Origin: CAZFZT01 sp964523675
GTDB lineage: Bacteria > Planctomycetota > Phycisphaerae > Phycisphaerales > SM1A02
Length of the DNA stretch: 64,000 bases
NCBI GenBank assembly: GCA_964523675.1
Contig: CAZFZT010000003.1
Location: forward strand, 1-64,000
Direction: 5' to 3'
The notes beneath the pieces are model-generated. The model did not search any database. It was given only the letters and a program-made list of their open reading frames with translations, and was not told the origin of the DNA. The position numbers were made by a program, and so were the translations under genes. How positions within the stretch are numbered: the first letter of the stretch is position 1; every line of letters starts with the position of its first letter. Below, in pieces: positions 1-8,389 of the stretch.

Positions 1-2
1 GC

Positions 3-557
3 GGCCGCTACGTCGCTGCCTTCGAGCGATATCTCCGCCTCATGGCAGGAGCGCTACCCTCTGAAGAGGCGTTCATCGAAGCGTTCGGCACTGACGATTT
101 CGATGCGTTCGAGCGGCGATGGAAGGAATACATCATTGATGCCCGGCCCAGCGCCTTCGTCACCGCACTGGAACGAGCTGACTTTCTGGCTCAGGGTCTG
201 CTTGAACTTTCGAGGCGGAAGATCTATCCAAAGTCGATCGACGAGCTGAAGGAAGCACTGCGGGAGATCGATTTCAAATACGTCCTTCAAAGCCACGGCA
301 TACCGACAGTGCTCGATGCTGCGGATGATGAGATGTTTACGATCCCCATGGATGAACATGCGCGGAAGCAGCCCATCTTTGCACTTCAGGAGCCGCCCCT
401 GCGACGAGGCATGTCTCTGCGCGAGCGCAAGGCCGAGGAGGAGAATCCGACGCCGTCGATCCTCGCCACCGAGTACCTGCGCCCGCACCGGATCACGCTC
501 CAGTGGAATCGCGACAAGGACACGAACGCGCTGAGTTACGAGCTGAGCGTGCGGTAG
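3..557 (+). CDS. C-terminal part of a DUF1570-like hypothetical protein (5' truncated by window edge)
   Basis: The reading frame is open from base 3, so the gene starts upstream of the window; the internal ATG at 42 is probably not the start. About 184 residues are visible. The N-terminal stretch (YVAAFERYLR, then EAFGTDDFDAFERRWKEY) resembles the end of the DUF1570 domain common in planctomycetes, where a protease-like domain is followed by an 'FERRW..Y' helix. The remaining ~120 residues are charged, with no recognisable motif, signal or membrane segment. The family call is by recalled pattern only and is moderate; that this is a real coding frame is more certain. Confidence 0.6.
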   Translation, partial: GRYVAAFERYLRLMAGALPSEEAFIEAFGTDDFDAFERRWKEYIIDARPSAFVTALERADFLAQGLLELSRRKIYPKSIDELKEALREIDFKYVLQSHGIPTVLDAADDEMFTIPMDEHARKQPIFALQEPPLRRGMSLRERKAEEENPTPSILATEYLRPHRITLQWNRDKDTNALSYELSVR

Positions 558-629
558 ACGCTCGCGGCTTCGCGCGGCCTCGGGACTGGCTCTTCGCTCG
601 GCAAAGGACGCTGATTCGCCATTTTCGGC

Positions 630-658
630 TTGCAACGGCCCAAGACAGGCGTCACAAT
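630..658 (+). promoter_or_regulatory. candidate sigma70-type promoter for the first beta-helix gene
   Basis: TTGCAA (630-635), a 17-bp spacer, and CACAAT (653-658). The expected start site gives a leader of about 36 nt that contains the GGAGGT Shine-Dalgarno at 691-696, 5 nt before the ATG at 702. Only sequence similarity supports it. Confidence 0.35.
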
Positions 659-701
659 TGGGGCCATCTCATCCATTCGCCACTTCTCAGGGAGGTGCCT
701 C

Positions 702-2537
702 ATGATGTCGATGTTTCCCGTTCACCAGTTTGCGATGCGCAGCGTCCGACTTGTCGCGGCAATGTGCGTCATTGCCGTTTGCAATGCTGCTTCACTCGCC
801 GACACGCTGCATGTGCCAATTGACTACGCCACAATTCAGGCGGCAATCGATGCGGCTGTGGATGGCGATGAGGTCGTCGTCGCGCCGGGAACCTATCACG
901 AAGCGATCAATTTCCTTCGCAAAGCGATCACGGTGCGCAGCAGCGGCGGGCGTGAGGTGACGACGATCGATGCTTCGACGCTGGCGCAGCCGGTGAGTGT
1001 GGTGACGTTCGCGAGCGGCGAAACGCGCGATGCGGTGCTTGAGGAGTTCACGATCACCGGCGGGCAGGGGACAGTTGCCAACAACATCCTGTACGGAGGT
1101 GGCGCGTTCATCTCAGGGAGCAGTCCAACAGTTCGTAATTGCCGCTTCAGTCAGAATGAAGGGCAGTATGGCGGCGGCCTTGCAGCAGTTTCGAGCGCAT
1201 CGCCGCTCATCGACGACTGCGTCTTCGTCAATAACGAGAGCTCTGCATCGTTTACTGGGGGTGGAGGCGCGATGATCACAAGCGGCTCCACAGCAGTGAT
1301 AGCAAACTGCACGTTTGACTCGAACAATGCCAACTACGGCGGGGGCCTGCTAACGTCAGCGAATGCTGAAGCAGGTGGTGTTGTTGTAGACAATTGTCTG
1401 TTCATCAACAACATCGCTCATGGCACTGCGGTGCTGCCGTCCGGCGGCGCTGTCAGCGTCAATACGGGCGGCCTTGCCGAATTCATCGCCTGCACGTTCC
1501 AACAGAATTCAGTTGTGGGCAACAATGGCATCGGCGCAGTACAGATATATGGTGGGCCGCCCGGCACACCGGCATCCGCTACGTTCGACAACTGTGCCTT
1601 CAGCAGCAATCCGACCGTCGCAATTCAATGCTCCGGCTCAGCCACGATCCACAATTGCACTTTCGAGGAAAATGTTGGTGGCATCAGTGCCGGGCACAAT
1701 GTGATGAACATTGCGAATTCAACTTTCGACAAGAACATCGGTGCTGGCGCAATTCGTTCAGGTGGGTTCGTTACGATCACTGGCTGCACCTTTCTTGAGA
1801 ACACAACAAGCGATAGCCAAGGTGGCGGGGCAATCCGCTACGGATTCTCCGTCGCTGGCGCAAACCTAAACCTCTCGGACTGCCTGTTCGCAGCAAACTC
1901 GGCGGCTACTGGAGGGGCGATTTCTGCTGATGGCGTAGCGAACATTGTTGACTGCACATTCGAGGAGAACCAAGCATCGTCAGGCGGCGCGATCCGCATC
2001 TGGAATGGTTCAATTCAAGACACGCACATCCGAAACAATGCGGCAACGTCGGAAACAGGCGGTGGAGGCGGCGTGGTCAAAATCGGCGGAGGGACGGTCA
2101 CGATTGCGAACACGCTGATCGACGGCAACTCGGCGGTGGTCGGCGGCGCAATCCAGCATCAGGCAGGCACATTGACCGTGACAAACAGCACAATTTCTGG
2201 CAACAGCGCTGACTCAGGTGCAGGTGCCGCAAAGTCCGGTACATTTGGTGAACTGCTGTTCCAGTCAACGGTCTTCTGCGAAAACGATCCGGATCACATC
2301 GAAGGCCCCTGGACTGATCTCGGCGGCAACGAGTTCCTTGACGAGTGCCCATTGCCCATCCCCGGCGACCTTGATGGCGACGGCTCTGTCGGTGTACAGG
2401 ACCTCTTGCTGCTGCTTGGTGCGTGGGGTTCATGCGATGATTGCACGCCGGGGAAGAGCATGTGTTTCGGCGATCTTGATGGCGACTGCACCGTCGGCGT
2501 CGCCGACCTGCTCATGTTGCTTGCGAACTGGGGCTAA
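702..2537 (+). CDS. secreted right-handed beta-helix protein with C-terminal dockerin-like pair (paralog 1)
   Basis: 611 residues. I chose the ATG at 702 because GGAGGT lies just upstream and a signal peptide follows (hydrophobic core about residues 14-28, ending ASLADTLHVP). The frame is open upstream to 630. Next come many short repeats of the type 'G.A...SGS.....NCTF..N.A..GGG', typical of parallel beta-helix (pectate-lyase-like) proteins. The last ~65 residues hold two Ca-binding loops, DLDGDGSVGVQDLLLLLGAW and DLDGDCTVGVADLLMLLANW, ending in WG. It is first of three tandem paralogs. A polysaccharide-binding or surface role is inferred; no lyase catalytic residues could be assigned. Confidence 0.9.
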   Translation: MMSMFPVHQFAMRSVRLVAAMCVIAVCNAASLADTLHVPIDYATIQAAIDAAVDGDEVVVAPGTYHEAINFLRKAITVRSSGGREVTTIDASTLAQPVSVVTFASGETRDAVLEEFTITGGQGTVANNILYGGGAFISGSSPTVRNCRFSQNEGQYGGGLAAVSSASPLIDDCVFVNNESSASFTGGGGAMITSGSTAVIANCTFDSNNANYGGGLLTSANAEAGGVVVDNCLFINNIAHGTAVLPSGGAVSVNTGGLAEFIACTFQQNSVVGNNGIGAVQIYGGPPGTPASATFDNCAFSSNPTVAIQCSGSATIHNCTFEENVGGISAGHNVMNIANSTFDKNIGAGAIRSGGFVTITGCTFLENTTSDSQGGGAIRYGFSVAGANLNLSDCLFAANSAATGGAISADGVANIVDCTFEENQASSGGAIRIWNGSIQDTHIRNNAATSETGGGGGVVKIGGGTVTIANTLIDGNSAVVGGAIQHQAGTLTVTNSTISGNSADSGAGAAKSGTFGELLFQSTVFCENDPDHIEGPWTDLGGNEFLDECPLPIPGDLDGDGSVGVQDLLLLLGAWGSCDDCTPGKSMCFGDLDGDCTVGVADLLMLLANWG

Positions 2538-2554
2538 GTTCAACGGCCACGTGG

Positions 2555-2609
2555 CATCTGCGTGTATCTGCGGTTCCAATCTCGAAGTTTTTTCACTGCG
2601 CTGCGCAAG
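2555..2609 (+). repeat. 55-bp direct repeat at the left edge of scaffold gap 1
   Basis: Identical over 55 bp to 4389-4443 and diverging just outside (g at 2554 versus t at 4388). It begins with the interspersed motif ATCTGCGTGTATCTGCGGTT and lies between paralogs 1 and 2, as its partner lies between paralogs 2 and 3. Confidence 0.9.
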
Positions 2610-2709
2610 NNNNNNNNNNNNNNNNNNNNNNNNNNNNNNNNNNNNNNNNNNNNNNNNNNNNNNNNNNNNNNNNNNNNNNNNNNNNNNNNNNNNNNNNNNN
2701 NNNNNNNNN
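2610..2709. other. scaffold gap (100 N)
   Basis: A run of exactly 100 N, a placeholder size. It covers the start codon and most of the signal peptide of the second beta-helix paralog. Its flanks match 4389-4443 and 4602-4656 exactly over 55 bp each, so the missing sequence is probably a 158-bp copy of 4444-4601. Confidence 0.95.
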
Positions 2710-4259
2710 CCTTCTCCTCGACGGATCGGCTCTCGCCGACACCCTCCATGTCCCCGCCGACTTTCGGACCATTCAATCAGCGATCGATGCTGCAGCGGAT
2801 GGCGATGAAGTCCTCGTCGCGCCGGGCACATATCACGAGGCGATCGACTTCCTCGGCAAGGCCATCACGGTGCGCAGCAGCGGCGGGGCCGAGGTTACTA
2901 CCATTGATGCGTCTCTTCTTGCCGGATACGTAAGCGTAGTCACGGTTGCGAGCGGCGAGCCCGAGGGGACAACTCTTGAGGGTTTCACGATCTCCGGCGG
3001 CACTGGCACCCCGACTGTCCCTTACTTCTTCGAGCGGGGTGGTGGAGTGTATGTGAACCGAAGTATGCTAATCATTCGCAATTGCGTCATCGCCGGGAAC
3101 TCAGCAGTGCTTGGCGCCGGACTTGCAGTGGTAAACGAAGCAGCCCTCACAATGGAATCGTGCTTCGTCCACGGCAATCACACTGTGCCTGATACTGATT
3201 TCATATCTGGAGGCGGCGGACTTCACTTCGCATCCGCTTCGGTCGTGCACGCGTCGAATGTGGTGTTCTCCGACAATATTGCCGATGTGGGGGCAGCAGT
3301 TTCTTGCCTAAACAACGAGGACGCACGCACCCGTGCCGTTTCTATTTGATCGGTGCGTCTTCAATAGCAATATCAGCCGCGCTCAAGGTGGAGGATCGCC
3401 AATACACAACGCCGGAGGGAGCTTCAAGCAATGTCAATTCAAAGGAAACACAGCGCTCTCTGGCGGAGGAGTGTCCATCGCGCAAGCCCATGATCACGTT
3501 CACACCGTCGCGATCGTGAATTGCGAGTTTAGTGACAACGTAGCTCTGCAGACGGGAGGGGCGATCGGCACATCTGCGGCGAGTCTGCTTGTAGAGGGCT
3601 GTATGTTCAAGGAAAACGCTGCCACATGGGGAGGGGCGATAGGCAGCGGATCGGCGACTGAACTGATAATTGCCGAATCTGCCTTCCTAAACAACGTAGC
3701 TACATCAGACGGCGGTGGATTGAGCCTAACTGGTGCGAGCGCTGTGGTGACGAATTGCTGCTTCGAAGGTAATGTAGCGCGGAATGGAGCCGGCGGCGCG
3801 TTACGAAGAGCTGGCGGGTCTGGGTCGCTTGAAATCATCGATTCAACGGTCGAACATAACGGGGCATTGATAGGAGGTGGGATCGCACTTGAGCAAGGGA
3901 CGCTGGTCGTTACTGGCTCAGTCATCGCAGGCAATGGTGGCAACGGTGTGGCCTTACTTCACCAGTCATGGGGTATGTCGTTTCAATCAACTCTCTTTTG
4001 CGAGAACACGCCCGACAACATCGACGGCCCATGGGCCGACCTCGGCGGCAACGAGTTCCTTGACGAGTGCCCATCGCCCATCCCCGGCGACCTGAATGGC
4101 GATGGCTCCGTCGGCGTGCCCGACCTTCTTCTGCTGCTTGGCGCGTGGGGTGAGTGTGATGACTGCACGCCCGGCGAGAGCATGTGCTTCGGCGATCTTG
4201 ATGGCGACTGCACCGTCGGCGTCGCCGACCTGCTGGCGCTCCTTGCGAACTGGGGATGA
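2710..4259 (+). pseudogene. secreted beta-helix/dockerin protein, paralog 2; 5' end in gap and frameshifted near 3312-3349
   Basis: The frame starting at 2711 reads the end of a signal peptide (LLLDGSALADTLHVPADFRT) and a beta-helix to a stop at 3349. The rest of the beta-helix and the two dockerin-like loops (DLNGDGSVGVPDLLLLLGAW, DLDGDCTVGVADLLALLANW, ending WG) continue in the +1-shifted frame from about 3333 to 4259. That second frame is closed by a TAA at 3309-3311, so the shift lies between 3312 and 3349. The protein would be about 550 residues if repaired. It may be a real lesion or an assembly/sequencing error; both halves still look constrained. Confidence 0.8.
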
Positions 4260-4297
4260 GTTCCATAGCCGCGTGGCCCTTTGGCGCGGGTGAACAT

Positions 4298-4360
4298 CAG
4301 CCCGCCGTTGTACTGCGCCGCGGCAGCGACCGAACCGCGGCCTTCCGGCACGCGGCTGTT
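4298..4360 (+). repeat. interspersed GC-rich repeat, copy A
   Basis: About 63 bp, nearly the same as 6227-6290, with shared blocks TTGTACTGCGCCGCGG and CCGCGGCCTTCCGGCACGCG. Both copies sit just after a beta-helix gene. A degenerate relative occurs inside the coding region at about 18438-18466. Confidence 0.75.
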
Positions 4361-4380
4361 TCTGGCGCTACTCATCCTGA

Positions 4381-4409
4381 TCAGCGTTCATCTGCGTGTA
4401 TCTGCGGTT
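4381..4409 (+). repeat. interspersed 'ATCTGCGT' repeat
   Basis: Periodic motif TCAGCGTTCATCTGCGTGTA followed by TCTGCGGTT. Related copies are at 2556-2575 (same strand) and 6162-6192 (reverse strand). All three lie in the spacers of the beta-helix cluster. Confidence 0.7.
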
Positions 4410-4656
4410 CCAATCTCGAAGTTTTTTCACTGCGCTGCGCAAGATCGCCGGCAAACTGGCGTAACTACCAATGGCGGGGTGGTCTCTTTGACCGTTGTGC
4501 GGACGTTGTACCCAGTTGACACAGGAGGCAGAGATGTACGCATGTATCCGCTTCAACGCCTGGCGACCGTGCATCTGCGCAGCCGCGACCGCCTTGGCGA
4601 TCCTTCTCCTCGACGGATCGGCTCTCGCCGACACCCTCCATGTCCCCGCCGACTTT
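4389..4656 (+). repeat. intergenic-plus-signal-peptide repeat shared by paralogs 2 and 3
   Basis: The two ends of this segment match the two flanks of gap 1 exactly for 55 bp each (4389-4443 with 2555-2609; 4602-4656 with 2710-2764), with mismatches immediately outside. This is what a repeat collapsed in a k=55 assembly graph should look like. It contains the Shine-Dalgarno and start of paralog 3. Confidence 0.75.
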
Positions 4657-6138
4657 AGGACCATTCAATCAGCGATCGATGCTGCAGCGGATGACGATGA
4701 AATCGTCGTCGCGCCGGGAACCTATCACGAAGCGATCAACTTCCTCGGCAAGGCCATCACGGTGCGCAGCAGCGGCGGTCGCGAGGTGACGACGATCGAC
4801 GCTTCGACGTTGCCCCAGCCGGTGAGCGTGGTCACATTCGTTAGTGGAGAGGGACGTGACTCGGTGCTGGAGGGGTTTACGATTACCGGTGGCGAGGGGA
4901 CGAGTGTGAAGATCTTGCTTGAAGGTGGTGGCGCATTCGTCTCCGGTAGCAGCCCAACCATCGCGCATTGCCATTTTCAAGGAAATGTCAGTGGCGCTGG
5001 TGGTGGCCTCGTGGCGCGCAACAACGCATCACCGCTTATAGATTCGTGTCATTTCACGGGAAATGAAGGCGCAGCGCCAGAATTGTATTCAATCGGCGGC
5101 GCAGTTCTTCTCTTGAATGCAACTGCTCAATTCATGAACTGCCAGTTCACAGCCAACTCTGCAGATCTCGGTGGCGCGGTGACCGTTGCCGGCAATCTGG
5201 ACTTCGAACCCGCCGTGTTCCAACAGTGCACCTTTACGGAAAATAGGGGTGCGCAAGGCCATGCGGCGAACATCAACCTCAATGCGCATGCCGAGTTCAA
5301 AGACTGCCTGTTTCAAGACGGCGCGGTTATCGCAAATCCGAACGTACAGCCGCAAGGCGGTGCCGTGTTCTTGCTCGGCCAACCATTCGTCCAAGGACAC
5401 AGCGAGGCCAGCTTCGTCAACTGCCATTTCCAAGGGAACCAGCAGGTTCTTGTGCCAGGTGCTGCCATTCGATCCAGCGGGCATGTCTCGGTGGAAGGAT
5501 GCACCTTCACCGACAATGACGGAACTGCGATCGGAACCATCGGCGCAGGGGCAGCCCTTAGCGTGATCGGATCATCGTTCGTCGACAACTCGCTCGGCGG
5601 CATCTCAATCGATGTGAGCCCGCAATCGCCGACGGCAACCATCTCTGATTGTGAGTTCGTCGGACACGCAGTGGAATCCGCACTCACTGCAAGTGGCGAC
5701 ATCAACGTCACGAACTCCACATTCAAGAATAACTCTGCGATCGGTCAAGGAGGCGCTATAGGACATTTCGGTGGCGGCGTGCTTAGCGTCGAGGGCTGTA
5801 CGTTCATCGAGAACTCTGCCGCCCAAGGCGGGGCAATTTGGACGGTGCACGCCACTGTACAAGACTCTTTCTTCTGTGAGAATGCGCCTGACGATGTCGA
5901 CGGCTTCTTTTGGACTGACCTCGGCGGCAACGAGTTCCTTGACGAATGCCCATCGCCCATCCCCGGCGACCTTGATGGCGATGGCTCCGTCGGCGTACAG
6001 GACCTGCTGCTGCTGCTCGGCGCGTGGGGTTCATGCGATGATTGCACGCCGGGGAAGAGCATGTGCTTCGGCGATCTCGATGGCGACTGCACCGTCGGCG
6101 TCGCCGACCTGCTCATATTGCTTGCGAACTGGGGATGA
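4534..6138 (+). CDS. secreted right-handed beta-helix protein with C-terminal dockerin-like pair (paralog 3)
   Basis: 534 residues. The start is the ATG at 4534, preceded by AGGAGG at 4523-4528; the open frame extends back to 4495. The signal peptide has a hydrophobic core (AAATALAILLL) and ends SALADTLHVP. The mature part has repeated beta-helix coils with 'GGA....G....NC.F.GN' phrases. The C-terminus carries DLDGDGSVGVQDLLLLLGAW, then CDDCTPGKSMCFG, then DLDGDCTVGVADLLILLANW, ending WG. Ends are almost identical to paralogs 1 and 2 while the middle differs. Substrate unknown. Confidence 0.9.
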   Translation: MYACIRFNAWRPCICAAATALAILLLDGSALADTLHVPADFRTIQSAIDAAADDDEIVVAPGTYHEAINFLGKAITVRSSGGREVTTIDASTLPQPVSVVTFVSGEGRDSVLEGFTITGGEGTSVKILLEGGGAFVSGSSPTIAHCHFQGNVSGAGGGLVARNNASPLIDSCHFTGNEGAAPELYSIGGAVLLLNATAQFMNCQFTANSADLGGAVTVAGNLDFEPAVFQQCTFTENRGAQGHAANINLNAHAEFKDCLFQDGAVIANPNVQPQGGAVFLLGQPFVQGHSEASFVNCHFQGNQQVLVPGAAIRSSGHVSVEGCTFTDNDGTAIGTIGAGAALSVIGSSFVDNSLGGISIDVSPQSPTATISDCEFVGHAVESALTASGDINVTNSTFKNNSAIGQGGAIGHFGGGVLSVEGCTFIENSAAQGGAIWTVHATVQDSFFCENAPDDVDGFFWTDLGGNEFLDECPSPIPGDLDGDGSVGVQDLLLLLGAWGSCDDCTPGKSMCFGDLDGDCTVGVADLLILLANWG

Positions 6139-6161
6139 AGCGTGTCGCGCTGCAGATTTGC

Positions 6162-6192
6162 AACCGCAGATAGACGCTGATACACGCAGATG
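6162..6192 (-). repeat. interspersed 'ATCTGCGT' repeat, reverse copy
   Basis: Read on the minus strand it gives ATCTGCGTGTATCAGCGTCT then ATCTGCGGTT, matching the plus-strand copies at 2556 and 4381 in wording and period. Confidence 0.65.
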
Positions 6193-6226
6193 GACGACTT
6201 TCATTCGTCCTCTAGCCGCGTGGCGG

Positions 6227-6290
6227 CAGCCCGCGGTTGTACTGCGCCGCGGCTGCGGACCCAACCGCGGCCTTCCGGCACGCGGCTATT
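6227..6290 (+). repeat. interspersed GC-rich repeat, copy B
   Basis: Nearly the same sequence as 4298-4360, also 3' of a beta-helix gene and next to an ATCTGCGT repeat. It contains the self-complementary core CCGCGG twice, so it may fold, but no T-run follows. Confidence 0.75.
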
Positions 6291-6341
6291 CTCATCTGTT
6301 GTTCGCAGCGGCGCGCAACGCTCGGCTCCACCTCGGTTGCA

Positions 6342-6347
6342 TATCAT
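6342..6347 (+). promoter_or_regulatory. -10 hexamer of a probably leaderless dapF promoter
   Basis: TATCAT lies exactly 6 nt before the dapF ATG. Transcription would then start at or next to the start codon. There is no Shine-Dalgarno and no clear -35. The same arrangement recurs at other genes in this window. Confidence 0.5.
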
Positions 6348-6353
6348 TCGCGC

Positions 6354-7232
6354 ATGATCCGCTTCACGAAGATGCAGGGCATCGGCAACGACTACATCTA
6401 TGTCGATGGCTTTGCGCGCCCTGCCGAGTCGATTGCGGACATTCCTGATCTTGCCACGCGCATCGCTGATCGACACTTCGGCGTCGGCGCGGATGGGCTG
6501 ATCCTTGTCATGCCGCCTGATGAAGGCACCGATGCGCATGTTCGCATGCGCATGTTCAATGCTGATGGCAGTGAATCGGAGATGTGCGGCAACGGCATCC
6601 GCTGCGTGTGCAAGTTTGCGCATGATCGCGGCCTTGCCACCGAGCGGCCGATGCGCGTTCAGACCGGTGCGGGTGTGCTGTCACTCGAGTATGAACTTGA
6701 TGACGGCGGCAAGGTGAGCGAAGTCACCGTTGACATGGGGGAGCCGATTCTGGAACTTGAAAGTGTGCCGGTTGATCGCGCGCAACTGCTCGATGAAGGC
6801 GCTGACGGCGGCAAGCCATCACACACGCTTGAAGCCAAGGGCGTGCGGTTTGATGCGACGTTTGTCTCGATGGGCAATCCGCACGCGGTGATCTATGCGC
6901 CGGACATCGCCAACGTGAATTTGCCGGTCATCGGACCGCTGCTCGAGCGTCACGCAGCGTTTCCCAAGCGCATGAACATCCACTTCGTGCACGTTCATTC
7001 CAAGGATGAAGTGACGATGCGCACGTGGGAGCGCGGCAGCGGGATCACCATGGCCTGCGGCACGGGCGCCTCGGCGGTGTGCGTCGCGGGCGTGCTCACG
7101 GGCAACACCAATCGCACGCTGCTCGCGCACCTTCCCGGTGGCGACCTCACGCTGCGCTGGGATGAAAAGAGCAACCACGTCTTCAAGACCGGCCCGGCTG
7201 TGGAAATATTCAGCGGTGAGTGGCCGGAGTGA
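6354..7232 (+). CDS. dapF: diaminopimelate epimerase
   Basis: 292 residues. It converts LL- to meso-diaminopimelate, in lysine and peptidoglycan precursor synthesis in the cytosol. The N-terminus (MIRFTKMQGIGNDYIYVDGF) is typical of the family. Both catalytic cysteines are visible: Cys78 in MCGNGIRC and about Cys235 in ACGTGAS. The frame is open to 6237 but homology begins at 6354, where TATCAT sits 6 nt upstream. The length is near the usual ~275. Its end overlaps the convergent SDR gene by 23 bp. Confidence 0.96.
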   Translation: MIRFTKMQGIGNDYIYVDGFARPAESIADIPDLATRIADRHFGVGADGLILVMPPDEGTDAHVRMRMFNADGSESEMCGNGIRCVCKFAHDRGLATERPMRVQTGAGVLSLEYELDDGGKVSEVTVDMGEPILELESVPVDRAQLLDEGADGGKPSHTLEAKGVRFDATFVSMGNPHAVIYAPDIANVNLPVIGPLLERHAAFPKRMNIHFVHVHSKDEVTMRTWERGSGITMACGTGASAVCVAGVLTGNTNRTLLAHLPGGDLTLRWDEKSNHVFKTGPAVEIFSGEWPE

Positions 7233-8310
7233 AGCGAGAGCGGCGTCCGGCCGGAAAGCTCAGCGGCGCGTCGGCCGTGTCTTTGTTCGCGCGTTTGCGC
7301 AGGATTGCGGCGATGCCGAAGGCGGCAAGGCCACCCGCAAGAAGCGCGATCGCGCGGCCTGGCATACCGTGCAGGCCGAAGGTGAACTGCGGACTCCACG
7401 TGCGCGCCTGGTCATCAAATCGGCCGTGCGCTGCATGGGCATTGAAATCGGCTGGAACCGGTCGCCAAAGGTTGTGCGGACGGTTCTGACGTTCGGGCTC
7501 TTGTGTCTGTTGGTTGTCATAACCACTCCTGGCGAGCATTCTGTCGAGCACGCCTGGCGCCACCACGTTGGCCCAGACTGCCTTAAGCGTTGACGCACCA
7601 AGATACAAGTCGCGTCGGCGCTGATGTGATGTCCAGTAAATGGCTCGGGCAGCGACCTCCGGCTGATAAATCGGCGGCACCGGCTGCGGGCGGCGCGGCA
7701 GACGCGATTTCACCCAATCAAACTGAGGCGTGTTCACCGCAGGTAGATGCACCGACGTAATGTGAACCCGACTCTTATCATGAATCAGCTCACATCGCAG
7801 CGCGTCGGTGAACCCGCGGATGGCCGCCTTGGCGGCGCAGTAGGCCGACTGAAGCGGAATGCTGCGATAGGCGAGCGCTGATCCCACCTGCACAATTGTT
7901 CCGCGATCGCGCGGCAGCATGCGCTTGAGCGCAACAAGCGTGCCATGCACGTAGCCAAGGTAGGTCACTTCCGTGACGCGTCGATACTCCTCCGGCTGCA
8001 TCTGTCTGACCGGTGAGAACACACTGGTCATGGCATTGTTGATCCAAATGTCGATCCGGCCGAAGCGGCGCTCGATGGATTCAGCGGCGCGGTCGATGGC
8101 ATCAAAGTCAGCAACGTCGGCCGGCAGAACAAGCGCTTTGCCACCCAGACGTTCGACTTCGTTGGCAGTTGCCGTAAGACGCTCTTCACCTCGCGCAATG
8201 AGGCCGATCTTCGCTCCATGCCGGGCAAACTCCCGGGCGACGGCCCGACCGACGCCGGCGCTGGCTCCGGTGATGACGACAGTTTCCGCCCGTCTTCGGA
8301 GGAATGGCAT
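7210..8310 (-). CDS. short-chain dehydrogenase/reductase (SDR) family protein
   Basis: 366 residues. The Rossmann glycine motif TGASAGVG is at 14-21, the NN motif (INNAM) at 90-94, and the catalytic triad appears as Ser144, Tyr157 and Lys161 (YCAAK). The core is a normal ~250-residue SDR. About 100 extra C-terminal residues follow, including a charged linker and one hydrophobic segment (ALLAGGLAAFGIAAIL) that could anchor it to the membrane. Such extended SDRs are common in bacteria; the substrate cannot be told. The 3' end overlaps dapF tail-to-tail. Confidence 0.9.
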   Translation of the reverse strand: MPFLRRRAETVVITGASAGVGRAVAREFARHGAKIGLIARGEERLTATANEVERLGGKALVLPADVADFDAIDRAAESIERRFGRIDIWINNAMTSVFSPVRQMQPEEYRRVTEVTYLGYVHGTLVALKRMLPRDRGTIVQVGSALAYRSIPLQSAYCAAKAAIRGFTDALRCELIHDKSRVHITSVHLPAVNTPQFDWVKSRLPRRPQPVPPIYQPEVAARAIYWTSHQRRRDLYLGASTLKAVWANVVAPGVLDRMLARSGYDNQQTQEPERQNRPHNLWRPVPADFNAHAAHGRFDDQARTWSPQFTFGLHGMPGRAIALLAGGLAAFGIAAILRKRANKDTADAPLSFPAGRRSRFTPATHR

Positions 8311-8389
8311 GCCACATTGTGCGCATCAGTGTCGTGGTATTGGCTCGGAAGTTCAATGCAATTGACGGGCTTCGCCAATGGGAGAGGTT

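Noticed and set aside
2562..2933. Open frames reading through N
   Set aside because: Artefacts of translating the gap; the true frame is that of the beta-helix gene.
4518..4523. TTGACA as a -35 box
   Set aside because: It lies next to the Shine-Dalgarno of paralog 3, only 10 bp before the start codon, so it cannot act as -35 for that gene.
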